In this document: positions 6,912 through 7,884 of the stretch, one piece after another
Position numbering within the stretch: the first letter of the stretch is position 1
Layout: every line of letters begins with the position of its first letter
Assembly (NCBI RefSeq): GCF_023230885.1
Contig: NZ_JALNWM010000166.1
Span: 1 to 7,884, forward strand
Length of the DNA: 7,884 nt
Direction: 5' to 3'
Source of the DNA: Desulfocurvus sp.
Lineage (GTDB): Bacteria > Desulfobacterota > Desulfovibrionia > Desulfovibrionales > Desulfovibrionaceae
Notes under the pieces: generated by a model
Databases searched by the model: none
What the model saw: only the letters and a program-made list of their open reading frames with translations
Told to the model about the DNA's origin: nothing
Translations under genes and position numbers: made by a program

Positions 6912-7884
6912 CTAGCGCACGCCGCGGTCGTTCAGGTGCTTGGAGTAGCTCCGGTCCGTGCCCTGGATATGCTCCACCAGCCAGTCCTTGAGGAACTGCA
7001 TGATCTCCATGGTCAGGGCGGCCCTGCCGGACTTGAAGTCCCGCTCGAAATCCACCACCTGCTTCACGAACTCGCGGTGGCGGGCCTTGTGGGCCAGAAG
7101 CCCCGGATAGTCGTGGCTGCCCATGAGCTTCTCCTCGTGGGCGAAGTGGAAGGCCGCATAGTCCTTGAGGCCGCGGATCATGTCGCCCAGGGCGTCCTTG
7201 CCCCGGCCCGAGCGCATGGCCTCGTTCAGCTCGTTGATCATGGACACCAGCACCTTGTGCTGCTCGTCGATCTCGGCCACGCGCACGGACATGGCCGCGT
7301 CGTCCCACTGGATGGGGAAGCCGCCCCTGGTGGCCGGGGCGGGGCGGGGCTTGGCGGCGGGCCCGGAAGCCGGGCGCGGCGCCGATGCCGCCCGGGGCGC
7401 GGGGCGCGCGGCGGCGGGCGCCGCGGGTGCGGCGGGCTTGCGCCGGGCCGGGGCCCCGGCCGGAGCCTTGCCGGTCATGCCCTGGACAGTGGCGCCCATC
7501 TCGTCCAGCAGGCCCAGCAGCTCGTGCAAAACAGCCCCGGACTCGCGCATGCCCTCCACGGTCTGCTCGGCGATATGCGAAACCTCGTCCACGGCGGAGG
7601 CGATCTCCTCGCTGGCGGCGGACTGCTCCTCGCTGGCCGTGGCGATGGCCTCCACGCTGCCCGAGGTGGCCACGGCCATGCCCCGGATGCGCTCCAGGGC
7701 CTCGCGGGCCTCACCGCTGCGGGTGTTGGCGTCGCCCACCCCCGAAATCATCTGCTCCGAGACCTCCACGCCCCGGGCCACCCCGCTCTGAATGGAACCG
7801 ACCTGGACCTCCACCTCCTTGGTGGCCAGCATGGTCTTCTCGGCCAGCTTGCGCACCTCGTCGGCCACCACGGCGAAACCGCGC
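6912..7884 (-). CDS. Methyl-accepting chemotaxis protein with C-terminal hemerythrin domain (partial, DcrH-like)
   Basis: This is the last 323 residues of a chemoreceptor, counted from the right edge; the N-terminus, any membrane segments and any PAS or HAMP domains lie outside. It opens at GFAVVADEVRKLAEKT, just past the conserved signalling tip that contacts CheA and CheW, and continues through the descending coiled coil. ATASEEQSAASEEI (81-94) resembles a receptor methylation region. An Ala/Pro linker (about 139-188) leads to a bacteriohemerythrin domain (about 190-318). All seven di-iron ligands are present: H209, H246, E250, H265, H269, H305 and D310. Hemerythrin binds O2 reversibly, so the protein probably steers movement away from or toward oxygen, as proposed for Desulfovibrio DcrH. 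Unusually, this sensor sits after the signalling domain. It ends in TAG at 6914-6912, followed by a strong terminator. Family assignment is secure; naming it dcrH would need the missing N-terminus. Confidence 0.95.
   Translation of the reverse strand, partial: RGFAVVADEVRKLAEKTMLATKEVEVQVGSIQSGVARGVEVSEQMISGVGDANTRSGEAREALERIRGMAVATSGSVEAIATASEEQSAASEEIASAVDEVSHIAEQTVEGMRESGAVLHELLGLLDEMGATVQGMTGKAPAGAPARRKPAAPAAPAAARPAPRAASAPRPASGPAAKPRPAPATRGGFPIQWDDAAMSVRVAEIDEQHKVLVSMINELNEAMRSGRGKDALGDMIRGLKDYAAFHFAHEEKLMGSHDYPGLLAHKARHREFVKQVVDFERDFKSGRAALTMEIMQFLKDWLVEHIQGTDRSYSKHLNDRGVR
7320..7472 (-). other. Ala/Pro-rich low-complexity linker in the chemoreceptor
   Basis: This stretch encodes about 50 residues that are nearly all A, P, R, K, G and S, starting near GKAPAGAPARRKPAAP. 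It joins the signalling coiled coil to the hemerythrin domain and carries many positive charges. It is probably disordered and lets the sensor fold back onto the receptor bundle or another partner. Confidence 0.8.

Noticed and set aside
7165..7791. A plus-strand frame of 208 codons opposite the chemoreceptor
   Set aside because: It is Ser/Ala-rich with no recognisable domain and lies fully antisense to a certain gene.

Overview
This is a very GC-rich window in which third codon positions are almost always G or C. The gene content fits a Desulfovibrionaceae-like anaerobic Desulfobacterota. The strongest pointer is a chemoreceptor fused to a C-terminal hemerythrin, the architecture of DcrH of Desulfovibrio; a family-III type phosphofructokinase and a class I adenylate cyclase are compatible with this. 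The assignment is inference, since the window carries no rRNA or other marker gene.

Layout: four plus-strand genes are followed by one convergent minus-strand gene. The window opens inside gpmA (phosphoglycerate mutase, C-terminal half, 1-378). A 1304-residue class I adenylate cyclase follows (469-4383). It has an Ala/Leu-rich, probably helical-repeat N-terminus, then an unbroken run of 31 pentapeptide repeats, then the CyaA-type catalytic region. Next come pfkA (6-phosphofructokinase, 4489-5592) and mutY (adenine DNA glycosylase with a C-terminal Nudix domain, 5724-6830). The last gene, read leftward from the right edge, is the 3' part of a methyl-accepting chemotaxis protein with a hemerythrin domain (6912-7884). 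A strong 17-bp hairpin (6851-6889) separates the convergent mutY and chemoreceptor genes.

The three internal plus-strand genes are separated by gaps of 90-131 bp. Each gap holds a sigma70-like promoter candidate of the same design, TTG(N)3, 17 bp, then T(A/C)TGC(T/A), so they look like single-gene units rather than one operon. Only pfkA has a clear Shine-Dalgarno sequence. In the pfkA promoter the 17-bp spacer is almost entirely an 18-bp perfect palindrome.

Functional links: a cAMP-synthesising enzyme lies between two glycolytic genes, which suggests but does not prove a link between cAMP and central carbon flux. MutY guards against 8-oxoguanine mispairs and the chemoreceptor probably senses oxygen, so the right half of the window carries an oxygen-stress theme. 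The items most worth a second look are the adenylate cyclase fusion with its stacked cysteine ladder, the MutY with an intact Nudix box but an altered 8-oxoG-recognition loop, and the palindromic pfkA promoter.
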